Below are positions 46,983-55,677 of a stretch of 64,000 nucleotides of DNA, in pieces (position 1 is the stretch's first letter; each line of letters starts with the position of its first letter). This DNA comes from Sulfuritalea sp. (lineage in GTDB: Bacteria; Pseudomonadota; Gammaproteobacteria; Burkholderiales; Rhodocyclaceae). Under the pieces are notes generated by a model. The model did no database searches, was not told where the DNA came from, and saw only the letters and a program-made list of their open reading frames with translations. The stretch covers positions 30,721 to 94,720 of the forward strand of contig JALNYT010000011.1 of the NCBI GenBank assembly GCA_023229685.1. The letters run 5' to 3'. A program made the position numbers and the translations under genes.

Positions 46983-47798
46983 ATGCAACGCGAGACGGGT
47001 GTGGGCATCGAGGCACATAACAGCTACGGCGCGTATCGCTGGGTGGGCGGCGCTGCCACTCATGCGCACGAGACGGTGGCGGAAGAGGTGCCTGTCGCGC
47101 TGGTGTACAACGGCATATCGCATGCCGTGATGCTGGCCACGCCGTTGGATCTGGAAGACTTTGCCCTCGGCTTCAGTCTGAGCGAATGCATAGTCGGACG
47201 CCCGGGTGAAATTCACGATCTGGAGATCATCGAGCGGGATAACGGCATCGAAGTTCATATGCAACTCTCCGCGGAGCGCGCCCATATCCTCAAGCAGCAT
47301 CGGCGAACACTTGCCGGACGTACCGGCTGCGGCCTTTGCGGCACGGAAAGCCTCGATCAACTGGCCAAACGCGCGGCCACCGTTCAGTCTTCCGCTGTCC
47401 TGGGCGCAGGAGCATTGCCGCGCGCCTTGTCCGAGTTGCAGGGCATGCAGCACCTGTTTCGTTTGACGGGCGCGGTTCATGCGGCGGCGTGGTGCGGTTT
47501 CGATGGCGCAATCGATCTGGTGCGGGAGGACGTGGGGCGTCACAACGCGCTCGACAAATTGATCGGTTCCCTTGCATCGCAGCGCCGGGCGTTTGATGGC
47601 GGCTTCGTGCTGATGACCAGTCGCGCCAGCTACGAAATCGTGCAGAAAGCGGCAGCCGTCGGGATCGCGGTAGTGGCCGCGGTTTCCGCACCTACCGGTA
47701 TGGCGGTCAGAGTGGCGATCGACTCGGGGGTGACGCTCATCGGCTTTGTCCGGGGCGAGCGGCACTGCGTCTATTCGCATCCTGAGCGCGTTCATTAG
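46983..47798 (+). CDS. fdhD: Sulfurtransferase FdhD (molybdoenzyme maturation)
   Basis: A 271-aa protein with the essential CxxC motif in GCGLCGTES (residues ~118-126), EDVGRHNALDKLIG (~181-194) and LMTSRASYEIVQKAA (~210-224). FdhD passes sulfur from IscS to the Mo-bis-MGD cofactor. Being the first gene of the operon, 15 bp before padB, and without a formate dehydrogenase gene nearby, it probably serves PadB. It is expressed divergently from the PaaX-type repressor gene. Ribosome binding site AAGGCGG. Confidence 0.93.
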   Translation: MQRETGVGIEAHNSYGAYRWVGGAATHAHETVAEEVPVALVYNGISHAVMLATPLDLEDFALGFSLSECIVGRPGEIHDLEIIERDNGIEVHMQLSAERAHILKQHRRTLAGRTGCGLCGTESLDQLAKRAATVQSSAVLGAGALPRALSELQGMQHLFRLTGAVHAAAWCGFDGAIDLVREDVGRHNALDKLIGSLASQRRAFDGGFVLMTSRASYEIVQKAAAVGIAVVAAVSAPTGMAVRVAIDSGVTLIGFVRGERHCVYSHPERVH

Positions 47799-47813
47799 TC
47801 GAGGGAAACCAGC

Positions 47814-50564
47814 ATGGCAGTCGTCCAATCCAAGTCAGTCAAGCATGTTCCGACCTTTTGCTACAACTGCGTTTCCGGCCCCGACTTCATGAGCGTGAAG
47901 GTGGAGGATGGCGTAGCGACCGACATCGAACCCAATTTTGCCGCTGCCGAGGTGCATCCGGCCAAGGGCAAGGTGTGCGTCAAGGCTTACGGGCTGGTGC
48001 AGAAGACCTACAACCCGAACCGCATCCTGTCGCCGATGAAGCGGACCAATCCGAAGAAGGGGCGCAACGAGGATCCGGGTTTCGTCGCCATCTCGTGGGA
48101 GGAGGCGCTGGATATCGTGGCGCAGAAACTCAATGCTGCGCGCGCCAAGGGTCTGGTCGACGCAGCCGGGCTGCCGCGGGTCGCGGTGAGTCTCGGCCAC
48201 GGCGGCACGCCATCCAACTACATGGGCACCTTCCCGGCTTTTCTGGCGGCATGGGGTGCCGTGGATTACAGCTTCGGTTCAGGCCAGGGCGTCAAGTGCG
48301 TTCATTCGGAGCACCTGTACGGCGAGTTCTGGCATCGCGGTTTCACGGTCGCGGCGGACACGCCGAACGCACGCTATGTCATCGCGGTCGGCGCCAACGT
48401 CGACGTGACCGGCGGGCCTTGCGCGGTGATTCGTCACGCCGATGCCCGCGTGCGCGGCTACAAGCGCGTGCAGGTGGAGCCGCACCTGACCGTGACCGGA
48501 GCCTGTTCCGCCGAATGGGTACCGATCCGGCCCAAGACCGATCCCGCCTTCCTGTTTGCGCTGATCCATGTCCTGGTGTGCGAGCACGGCCTGACCAAGC
48601 TCGACATTCCCTTTCTGCGTGATCGCACCGCCTCGCCCTACCTGGTGGCTCCGGACGGCCTGTATCTGCGTGATCCGCAAAGTGGCAAGCCGCTAATCTG
48701 GGACGAGGTGTCGGGTGCGGCCGTGACCCACGATACGCCGGGTGCGCAACCCGCTGTGGCAGGGTGTTACCGCGTCGCGCACGCCGTGGTGGTCGATGCC
48801 GACAAGGAACGCCGCGAATATGCCGATGTCGAAGGCAAGACCGCCTACGAGATGCTGGCGCGGCACATCGAGAAATACACGCCGGAGTGGGCCGAGACCA
48901 TCTGCGACGTCAAAGCGGCGACGATACGCCGCATCGCCAACGAATACCTGGAGAACGCCAGCATCGGCGCCACCATTGATATCGACGGCAAGACCCTGCC
49001 GTTGCGGCCGGTGGCGGTAACCCTCGGCAAGTCGGTCAACAACGGGTGGGGCGCCTACGAATGCTGCTGGGCGCGCACGGTGCTGGCGGCGCTGGTCGGC
49101 GCCCTGGAAAATCCGGGCGGACTGGTGGGTACCACGGTGCGGCTCAACAAGTCGCGTGACAACCGCCACCTGGGCGTGGCGCCCGGTGAGGACGGCTTCA
49201 TGGTCCAGTATTTCAATCCGACGAGCAAGGAGGACTGGCAAACCGAGCCGGCCACCCGCAACCTGCACCAGTCGCTGGTGCCGATCGTGGGCCACAACGG
49301 AGCCTGGAGCCAGGCCCTCGGCCCGACTCAACTGGCATGGATGTTTCAGGGGGAGCGGCCCGACGACTGGACGATGCCGATGCCGACGCTGCCTGAAGTG
49401 TGGATCGTCTATCGCTCGAATCCGTCGATCTCGTTCTGGGACACGCGACGTCTGGCGGAGATCGCAGCGCGCTTCCCGTTCATGGCCTGCGTGGCCTATA
49501 CGGTGGATGAGACCAATTACATGGCCGACGTGCTGCTGCCTGAGGCCACCGACCTCGAATCCACCCAGATGATCCGCATGGGCGGCACCAAGTACATGGA
49601 GCAGTTCTGGGATTACAAGGGCGTCGTGCTGCGCCAGAAAGCGGTCGAGCCACAGGGCGACGCGCGCGACTTCACTTGGATTACCACGGAACTGGCCAAG
49701 CGCACCAATTTGCTCGATCCCTACGTCAAGGCCATCAACAAGGGAATTTCCGGCGTCTCGCCGCTCAAGGGCGAGGGCTATGACTTCAGCCTCGATCCGG
49801 CAGGGGAACTGGCGCCGGAGAAAATCTGGGACGCGGTTTGCCGAGCCGCGTCGCTGACGCTTTCCGGGGGGCGCGAAGAGCACGACCTCGACTGGTTCCG
49901 TGAGCACGGCTTCTATGCCGTGCCGATGTCGCGGCTCGAGTGGTACCTGACGCCGACCATGGAAAAACACGGACTGCGCTACGAGCTGCCCTATCAGGAA
50001 CGTCTGCTGCGTATCGGCCGGGAACTGGGCAACCGGCTGCATGAGAAGAACATGAACTGGTGGGACGAGCAGCTTTCCGAGTACGCGGCGCTGCCCGAAT
50101 GGCACGACGTGCCGGCACGCTGGGTGCGCAACCTCGAACGTTCGGGTGCCAAGATCGAGGACTTTCCGTTCTGGCTGTTGACCACCAAGAGCATGCAATA
50201 CCACGCCGGCGGCAATGCCGGTATCGAGATGATGCACGAGGTCGCGCTGAATCTGCGGGGCCATGCGGGCGTCATTATGAATGCGAAGACCGCCGCCAGT
50301 CTCGGCATCGCCGACGGAGACCGCGTCGAGGTTCGCTCCCACATCGGAGCCACCTACGGCAAGGCGGCCCTGGTGCAGGGCATACGGCCCGATACGCTGG
50401 TCATAATCGGCCAGTTCGACCACTGGGCGCAGCCCTTTGCCAAGGATCTGGACATACCGAGCCTCAATACGATTGCGCCGATGGCGCTGGACCTTACCGA
50501 TGCGACGGGGTCCGGCGCAGACATAGTGCGCGTGGCCGTGCGTCGGGTGGAGGTACCCGCATGA
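47814..50564 (+). CDS. padB: Phenylacetyl-CoA:acceptor oxidoreductase, molybdopterin subunit PadB
   Basis: The 916-aa bis-MGD oxidoreductase is of the DMSO reductase family. It would oxidise phenylacetyl-CoA to phenylglyoxylate with quinone as acceptor. Seen: N-terminal cluster region FCYNCVSG (Cys 16 and 19) and KVCVKAYG (~54), VAISWEEALDIVAQKL (~91-106), GVKCVHSEHLYG and C-terminal MGD-binding GIADGDRVEVRS (~820). The third Cys expected at position 23 (C-x2-C-x3-C) is Pro, so a normal [4Fe-4S] ligation is incomplete. No Tat signal, so it faces the cytoplasm, consistent with a CoA substrate. padC overlaps its stop. Confidence 0.85.
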   Translation: MAVVQSKSVKHVPTFCYNCVSGPDFMSVKVEDGVATDIEPNFAAAEVHPAKGKVCVKAYGLVQKTYNPNRILSPMKRTNPKKGRNEDPGFVAISWEEALDIVAQKLNAARAKGLVDAAGLPRVAVSLGHGGTPSNYMGTFPAFLAAWGAVDYSFGSGQGVKCVHSEHLYGEFWHRGFTVAADTPNARYVIAVGANVDVTGGPCAVIRHADARVRGYKRVQVEPHLTVTGACSAEWVPIRPKTDPAFLFALIHVLVCEHGLTKLDIPFLRDRTASPYLVAPDGLYLRDPQSGKPLIWDEVSGAAVTHDTPGAQPAVAGCYRVAHAVVVDADKERREYADVEGKTAYEMLARHIEKYTPEWAETICDVKAATIRRIANEYLENASIGATIDIDGKTLPLRPVAVTLGKSVNNGWGAYECCWARTVLAALVGALENPGGLVGTTVRLNKSRDNRHLGVAPGEDGFMVQYFNPTSKEDWQTEPATRNLHQSLVPIVGHNGAWSQALGPTQLAWMFQGERPDDWTMPMPTLPEVWIVYRSNPSISFWDTRRLAEIAARFPFMACVAYTVDETNYMADVLLPEATDLESTQMIRMGGTKYMEQFWDYKGVVLRQKAVEPQGDARDFTWITTELAKRTNLLDPYVKAINKGISGVSPLKGEGYDFSLDPAGELAPEKIWDAVCRAASLTLSGGREEHDLDWFREHGFYAVPMSRLEWYLTPTMEKHGLRYELPYQERLLRIGRELGNRLHEKNMNWWDEQLSEYAALPEWHDVPARWVRNLERSGAKIEDFPFWLLTTKSMQYHAGGNAGIEMMHEVALNLRGHAGVIMNAKTAASLGIADGDRVEVRSHIGATYGKAALVQGIRPDTLVIIGQFDHWAQPFAKDLDIPSLNTIAPMALDLTDATGSGADIVRVAVRRVEVPA

Positions 50565-51208
50565 AGCGCTACGTCATGACCATCGACCTGCGGCGCTGCG
50601 TTGGCTGCCAGACCTGCACCGCCGCATGCAAGAGCACCAATGCCACGCCCCCCGGGATTCAGTGGCGGCGCGTGCTCGACCTCGAAACCGGCGAGTTTCC
50701 GGATGTGCGACGGACCTTTCTGCCGATTGCCTGCATGCATTGCGGCAATCCGCCGTGCGAGCAGGTCTGTCCGACCAAGGCTACCACCAAGCGGGCCGAC
50801 GGCCTCGTGGCGATCGATTACGATCTTTGCATCGGCTGCGCCAACTGTGTCATGGCCTGCCCTTACGATGCCCGCTCGATCGTGCACGAGTCGCATTTCG
50901 CCTATGGCGATACGCCGATGCCTTCCGAGGCCAAGCGCTTCGATCCATCGCGGGTCGGGGTTTCGATGAAATGCACCTTCTGCGTGGATCGCATCGACGA
51001 AGCCGCAGTCACCGGACGGACGCCCGGCGTGCATCCGGAGGTGACTCCGGCCTGTGTCAATTCCTGCATTTCGGGTGCGATGCAGTTTGGCGACATCGAG
51101 GATTCGGAAAGCAATGTCAGCCGGTTGCTGGGCGAAACGCAGCATTACCGGATGCACGAGGAACTGGGTACCGAGCCAAGCGTGTATTACATATGGGATC
51201 AGTCATGA
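50561..51208 (+). CDS. padC: Phenylacetyl-CoA:acceptor oxidoreductase, iron-sulfur subunit PadC
   Basis: Start ATG at 50561 overlapping the padB stop; 215 aa. A DmsB/PsrB-type electron-transfer protein with four [4Fe-4S] motifs: CVGCQTCTAAC (~13-23), CMHCGNPPCEQVC (~60-72), CIGCANCVMAC (~91-101), and CTFCVD with CVNSC (~145-170). It links PadB to the membrane anchor PadD. The stop overlaps the padD start (ATGA). It could serve any PsrABC-like complex; the neighbourhood fixes the role. Confidence 0.88.
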   Translation: MKRYVMTIDLRRCVGCQTCTAACKSTNATPPGIQWRRVLDLETGEFPDVRRTFLPIACMHCGNPPCEQVCPTKATTKRADGLVAIDYDLCIGCANCVMACPYDARSIVHESHFAYGDTPMPSEAKRFDPSRVGVSMKCTFCVDRIDEAAVTGRTPGVHPEVTPACVNSCISGAMQFGDIEDSESNVSRLLGETQHYRMHEELGTEPSVYYIWDQS

Positions 51209-52125
51209 AGAAACCTGTCCTCGGCGGGTCCGACCTGGCGGCACCCAAGCATCAGCAAAACTGGGATTGGCGCGCTGCAACCAATTTCATCGTCGGTGGT
51301 GCGGGCGGTGCCTTGTTGTTGTTTGCTGCGATGGGTGGCTTCGAGGCAGCGGCTACCCGCACGGCCATCCTGCTGGCTCTGGTCCTGATCGGCTGCGGGC
51401 TGACCTGCGTCTGGTTTGAAATCGGCCGGCCGTGGCGCGCCTTGAACGTGTATCGGCATTTCGCCTCGTCCTGGATGACGCGGGAGGCCGTTGTTGCGCT
51501 GATGGTTTTCGCCGCGGGCGGCTTGGCCTTGCTTCTGCTCTGGCCGCTGCTGGTCTGGCTGTCGGCTGCAGCCGGCCTGGCCTTTCTCTACAGTCAGGCG
51601 CGCATTCTGGCGGCCAACAAGGGAATTCCGGCATGGCGGCATCCGCGCAGCGTGTATCTGATGGTGGTGACGGGACTCACGGAAGGTGCCGGCCTTCTGG
51701 CCTGTGTGGCGTCCTTGTCGGCGTCGCCGATCGGCTTCTGGCATCTGGCTGGCCTGCTGGCATTGATCGCGATCCGGGCGTTCATCTGGAAGGGCTACCT
51801 TGCCGGACTCACGGCCGATGGCGCTCCTGAAGCAAGCTTGCGGGTACTGAACGGGATTGACACCAAGTTGCTGGTGCTGGGCCATGTTCTTCCCGGACTG
51901 GCTGTCGCTGCCGCGCTGGCCGGGATGCCGGGGCGTGGCGTCTGGCTGTTCGCGGCCGGGATCATGGTGGTTGCCAGCGGCTGGTTGCTGAAATACACAC
52001 TGGTGCGTCGCGCCGCATTTACCCAGGGCCTGGCACTGCTGCGCCTGCCGGTACGCGGCGGGGGCCCGGCCGGTCCGGCCACCAAGCCTGGGTGGAAGTC
52101 GCTTCAGGATGCCAAAGCCGGATAA
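51205..52125 (+). CDS. padD: Phenylacetyl-CoA:acceptor oxidoreductase, membrane anchor PadD
   Basis: Start ATG at 51205 overlapping padC; 306 aa. It is a DmsC/NrfD-like integral membrane protein with about eight hydrophobic helices (first at ~27-45, last at ~260-280) and charged residues between them (FEIGRPWRALNVYRHF, ~70-85). It would pass electrons from PadBC to the quinone pool. Its family is variable in sequence, so context carries the assignment. Confidence 0.82.
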   Translation: MKKPVLGGSDLAAPKHQQNWDWRAATNFIVGGAGGALLLFAAMGGFEAAATRTAILLALVLIGCGLTCVWFEIGRPWRALNVYRHFASSWMTREAVVALMVFAAGGLALLLLWPLLVWLSAAAGLAFLYSQARILAANKGIPAWRHPRSVYLMVVTGLTEGAGLLACVASLSASPIGFWHLAGLLALIAIRAFIWKGYLAGLTADGAPEASLRVLNGIDTKLLVLGHVLPGLAVAAALAGMPGRGVWLFAAGIMVVASGWLLKYTLVRRAAFTQGLALLRLPVRGGGPAGPATKPGWKSLQDAKAG

Positions 52126-52188
52126 TAGGATTCAGGGAACAAAATACGGGATGGGGCCATGCAGCTCCGTCGAATTGGAGGAGGCAGG

Positions 52189-52761
52189 ATGTACGAAGTA
52201 CGCTTTCACGGCCGCGGCGGCCAGGGCGCCGTTACGGCAGCATCGATGCTCGCGGCAGCGTTGCTTGAAGAAGGCAAATACGCGGTGTCGATTCCGTCCT
52301 TTGGTTTCGAACGACGCGGCGCGCCTGTCGTTTCCTTCATGCGCTGCAGCGATCGCGAAATCCGCCAGCTGACCAATATCTATACTCCGGACTGCCTGAT
52401 CTGCGTCGATCCGACGCTGGCGAAGTCGGTCGATATCTTCAGCGGTCTCAAACCGGGCGGCACGCTGGTGCAGGCCACGCACAAACCTCTGGCGGAAGTG
52501 GTTCTGTCGGATGCGGTGGCCGTGGTCGGCCTGTGCGATGCGATCGGCATTGCGCTCGAGGTTTTCAAGCGCCCGATCACCAATACGCTGATGCTGGGTG
52601 CCTTCGCACGGACTACCGGCATCGTCTCGCTGGATGCACTCAAGCGTTCGCTGGAAGACTCCGACTTCCGCGACGCCGGTCTGGCGCAAAACCTCATCGC
52701 GCTGGAGCGGGGTTACAACGAGACCACCGTGCACACCATAGAGCGGAGGGTTGCGGCATGA
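52189..52761 (+). CDS. padE: Phenylglyoxylate:acceptor oxidoreductase, gamma-type subunit PadE
   Basis: Start ATG at 52189 with GGAGGAGG before it; an in-frame ATG at 52159 lacks such a site. 190 aa, gamma domain of 2-oxoacid:acceptor oxidoreductases: VRFHGRGGQGAVTAASMLA (~4-22) and GFERRGAPVVSFMR (~42-55). It is one of five subunits (E-I) that decarboxylate phenylglyoxylate to benzoyl-CoA. The 24-kDa subunit of the Aromatoleum evansii enzyme fits in size. The stop overlaps padF. Confidence 0.87.
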   Translation: MYEVRFHGRGGQGAVTAASMLAAALLEEGKYAVSIPSFGFERRGAPVVSFMRCSDREIRQLTNIYTPDCLICVDPTLAKSVDIFSGLKPGGTLVQATHKPLAEVVLSDAVAVVGLCDAIGIALEVFKRPITNTLMLGAFARTTGIVSLDALKRSLEDSDFRDAGLAQNLIALERGYNETTVHTIERRVAA

Positions 52762-53057
52762 GCAGGCACACCAGCTATCCGTTGTTCGATCTGGTCAAGG
52801 CGAATGTGCCGGACGATCTGTGTCCGGTCGCAACCGAGGTCAGCCAGATGCTGCCCGGCGACTGGCGCAGCATGCGCCCCGTGGTCGACCGCAACAAGTG
52901 CGTCAAATGCGCCGTATGCTGGTTGTATTGCCCGGTGCAATGCGTCGAGGAACATGCGGCCTGGTTCGATTTCAATCTGAAGACCTGCAAGGGTTGCGGC
53001 ATTTGCGCCAACGAGTGCCCGCAGCGAGCGATCACGATGATTCCGGAGGCGACATGA
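52758..53057 (+). CDS. padF: Phenylglyoxylate:acceptor oxidoreductase, ferredoxin subunit PadF
   Basis: Start ATG at 52758 overlapping the padE stop; 99 aa. A delta-type 2[4Fe-4S] protein with CVKCAVCWLYCPVQC (~48-62) and CKGCGICANECP (~76-87). Its predicted ~11-kDa size agrees with the smallest subunit of the known enzyme. It transfers electrons within the complex. An 82-bp gap holding a copy of the 26-bp motif separates it from padG. Confidence 0.87.
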   Translation: MSRHTSYPLFDLVKANVPDDLCPVATEVSQMLPGDWRSMRPVVDRNKCVKCAVCWLYCPVQCVEEHAAWFDFNLKTCKGCGICANECPQRAITMIPEAT

Positions 53058-53086
53058 GCCACGCCCGTTCTCAAACAGGCCTGATT

Positions 53087-53112
53087 CGCCGCATCGCCAG
53101 CGCCGACTCTTG
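53087..53112 (+). repeat. Dispersed 26-bp motif, copy 8 (padF-padG gap)
   Basis: CGCCGC, ATC, then GCCAGCGCCGACTCTTG. It is the only sizeable gap within padE-padI and lies in the leader of padG, 18 bp before its GGAGG. Confidence 0.65.
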
Positions 53113-53139
53113 TACCTGCACCATGATCGCGGAGGCCAA

Positions 53140-54387
53140 ATGACTACCGCTACTCTCGAAACGCCGAATCAGACCAAGCCGGCGAAGCAAAAGGTGATTC
53201 TCTGCGAAGGCAACGAGGCCGCTGCGCTGGGCGTCGCGCTGGCGCGTCCCGACATGGTCGCGGTGTACCCGATCACGCCGCAGTCATCGCTGGTCGAGCA
53301 CGTTGCCAAGCTGATCGCCGATGGTCGCATGGACGCCGACATCGTCGATGCCGAAGGCGAGCATTCGGTGCTCTCGGTGCTCCAGGGTGCTGCCTTGGCC
53401 GGGGCGCGGACTTACACCGCAACCTGCGGCCCCGGGCTGGCGTTCATGTTCGAGCCCTATTTCCGTACCTCGGGCATGCGTCTGCCGATCGTCATGTCGA
53501 TCGTGACGCGCGACGGCATCACGCCGCAATCGGTCTGGGGCGGACATCAGGACGCGATGACGGTGCGCGAAGTCGGCTGGGTGCAGGTCTATTGCGAGAC
53601 CGTGCAGGAAGTCCTCGACACCACGATCATGGCGTTCAAGATCGCCGAGCACCACGACGTCATGCTGCCGGTGAATGTCTGTCTCGACGGCAACTATCTT
53701 TCCTATGGCACGTCCCGCGTCGAACTGCCCGATCAGGCGGAAGTGGATGCCTTCATGGGCGTCAAGGACGTCAACTGGCACGTGGCACTCGATCCGCTGC
53801 GGCCGATGGCGGTCGATCCGCTGACCGGCGGCTCGGGCGGCAAGGGGCCATCGACTTTCGTTCGCTATCGCAAGGGCCAGTGTCGCGGCATGCAGAATTC
53901 CTTGCGTGTGATCGAGGAGGTGCATGAGGAATGGGCGCAGCGTTTCGGTCGCCGCTTTGCGCCACTGGTCGAAGACTACCGGCTCGATGGCGCCGACTAC
54001 GCGATCATGACCCTGGGCAGCATGACCGGGGCGGCCAAGGATGCGATTGATGAGGCGCGCGATGCCGGCAAGCGGGTAGGGCTGATCAAGATCAAGACCT
54101 TCAGCCCTTTCCCGGTAGACGCGCTGCTCAAGTCCCTGGAGAAAATCCAGGCGCTCGGCGTGGTCGACCGCTCCGTCGGCTTCCGCTGGAACTGCGGGCC
54201 GATGTATCAGGAAACCATGGGTGTCCTGTATCGCCTCGGCAGACAGGTGCCGTCGATGAGTTTCATCGGCGGCTTGGCCGGCGCCGACATCACGGTCGGG
54301 CACTTTCACCGCGTCATCGAAGCGACGGAGAAACTGCTGACCAACCCGGCGCCGACCGAGCCGGCCTGGCTCAACGAGCGCGATTAG
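53140..54387 (+). CDS. padG: Phenylglyoxylate:acceptor oxidoreductase, alpha-type subunit PadG
   Basis: Start ATG at 53140 with GGAGG at 53131; 415 aa. The alpha domain of the 2-oxoacid:ferredoxin oxidoreductase superfamily: EGNEAAALGVALARPDMVAVYPITPQSS in part (~22-50), DAEGEHSVLSVLQGAALAGAR (~69-89, part), ATCGPGLAFMFEP (~92). It is closest to the POR alpha group that also contains PadG and 2-ketoisovalerate enzymes. It forms with PadI the TPP-binding catalytic pair. Confidence 0.87.
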   Translation: MTTATLETPNQTKPAKQKVILCEGNEAAALGVALARPDMVAVYPITPQSSLVEHVAKLIADGRMDADIVDAEGEHSVLSVLQGAALAGARTYTATCGPGLAFMFEPYFRTSGMRLPIVMSIVTRDGITPQSVWGGHQDAMTVREVGWVQVYCETVQEVLDTTIMAFKIAEHHDVMLPVNVCLDGNYLSYGTSRVELPDQAEVDAFMGVKDVNWHVALDPLRPMAVDPLTGGSGGKGPSTFVRYRKGQCRGMQNSLRVIEEVHEEWAQRFGRRFAPLVEDYRLDGADYAIMTLGSMTGAAKDAIDEARDAGKRVGLIKIKTFSPFPVDALLKSLEKIQALGVVDRSVGFRWNCGPMYQETMGVLYRLGRQVPSMSFIGGLAGADITVGHFHRVIEATEKLLTNPAPTEPAWLNERD

Positions 54388-54396
54388 GAAACCGAC

Positions 54397-55668
54397 ATGG
54401 AACACACCAAATACCTTGTGGTCGGCAGCAGCCACGCAGCACTCGAGGCAGTCACCGCGATCCGCATGCACGATGCCGACGGCAGCCTGACGCTGCTGAC
54501 CCGCGATGCGCACCTGCCCTACTCGCCGACCGTTTTGCCCTACGTCGTTTCCGGGCGCTCGGCGGCCGACGACGTCTTCCTTCGTGATGAGACGTTTTTT
54601 GCCACGAACCGGGTCGAATTCAAGCGCGGCTCGGCGTTGAAGGCCCTGCACGCCGCGCGCAACGCAGCCGAACTAGCGGATGGCAGCGAGATTGCCTACG
54701 AGAAGCTGCTTCTCGCCACCGGCGCGGCACCTGCAATTCCGCCGATTCCCGGCATCGACCAGGTCTCGTATCACGTGCTGCGCACGCTGGACGACGCGAC
54801 AAAGCTGCACGCGGCGATCAAGCAGTCGAAACAGGCCGTGGTGCTGGGCGCCGGGCTGGTCGGCATGCATGCGGCGGAGAATCTGGTCAAGGCCGGTGCC
54901 AACGTCACGATCGTGGAAATGGCCAAGCAACTGACCGATGGCTACTTCGACCCGGTGGCGGCACAGATGATCGAAAAGGCCTTCACCGACCACGGCGCCA
55001 GGATACTCACCGGCAGCCGGGTGGTGAAGCTGGCTCCATCGGCCGCATTTGGCACCCCGGGCACCACGCTGACCCTTGAAAACGGCACCACGCTGGAAGC
55101 CGATCTGCTGCTGGTCGCCACCGGCGTCAAGCCGAACATGGACTATCTCGATGATGGCGGCAGCGGTGTGGAACATGACCGGGGCATTCTGGTCAGCGAC
55201 ACCATGCAGACCAGCGTCGCCAATGTCTGGGCGGCAGGCGATTGCGCGCAGGCCAAGGGCTTCTTCACGGAAGCCAAGGTGATGAACGCGATCTTGCCGG
55301 ATGCGACGGAGCAGGGGCGCATCGCCGGCATGGCGATGGCCGGCGATCCCGGACTGAAGTACTACCCGGGCGGCGTGCCGCTGAACACCTATCACTTCTT
55401 CGGCCGCCATGCGATTTCGGTCGGCAGCAGCAAATTGCCGGAAGGCGGCGAGGTGCTGACGCGCTTTGACGAAGCCAGCGGTCGTTATCTCAAGGCGATT
55501 TTCAAGGATGGCCGCCTTCTGGGAATATTCGGCGTCAATGAATTCTTCGACGGCGGCGTCATGTGCCAGTTGATTCTGCGGCGGGTCGATCTGTCAGCGG
55601 TCAAGGAGCGCTTTATGGCGAACCCGCTGGCCGTCGGCCGCGAACTGATGTCACAACTCTGGCGCTAG
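54397..55668 (+). CDS. padH: Phenylglyoxylate dehydrogenase FAD/NAD(H) subunit PadH
   Basis: The 423-aa flavoprotein is of the nitrite reductase/rubredoxin reductase-like pyridine nucleotide-disulfide family. FAD motif YLVVGSSHAALEAV (~6-19), NAD motif VVLGAGLVGMHAAENLVKAG (~148-167), ATGVKPNMD and the FAD-binding AAGDCAQAKG (~278-287). It reduces NAD+ with electrons from the Fe-S subunits, making the enzyme NAD-dependent instead of ferredoxin-dependent, as described for A. evansii. It stands between padG and padI, the known gene order. Confidence 0.88.
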   Translation: MEHTKYLVVGSSHAALEAVTAIRMHDADGSLTLLTRDAHLPYSPTVLPYVVSGRSAADDVFLRDETFFATNRVEFKRGSALKALHAARNAAELADGSEIAYEKLLLATGAAPAIPPIPGIDQVSYHVLRTLDDATKLHAAIKQSKQAVVLGAGLVGMHAAENLVKAGANVTIVEMAKQLTDGYFDPVAAQMIEKAFTDHGARILTGSRVVKLAPSAAFGTPGTTLTLENGTTLEADLLLVATGVKPNMDYLDDGGSGVEHDRGILVSDTMQTSVANVWAAGDCAQAKGFFTEAKVMNAILPDATEQGRIAGMAMAGDPGLKYYPGGVPLNTYHFFGRHAISVGSSKLPEGGEVLTRFDEASGRYLKAIFKDGRLLGIFGVNEFFDGGVMCQLILRRVDLSAVKERFMANPLAVGRELMSQLWR

Positions 55669-55677
55669 GAGACGATC

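Noticed and set aside
48693..50423. A 576-codon open frame on the minus strand opposite padB
   Set aside because: A shadow of the padB codon bias; no recognisable domain and no ribosome binding site, while padB is firmly supported.
47814..52125. PadBCD read as a polysulfide/DMSO/thiosulfate reductase (PsrABC-like) complex
   Set aside because: The subunits belong to that superfamily, but there is no Tat signal on PadB and the genes are embedded with padEFGHI and padJ in the known phenylacetate order.
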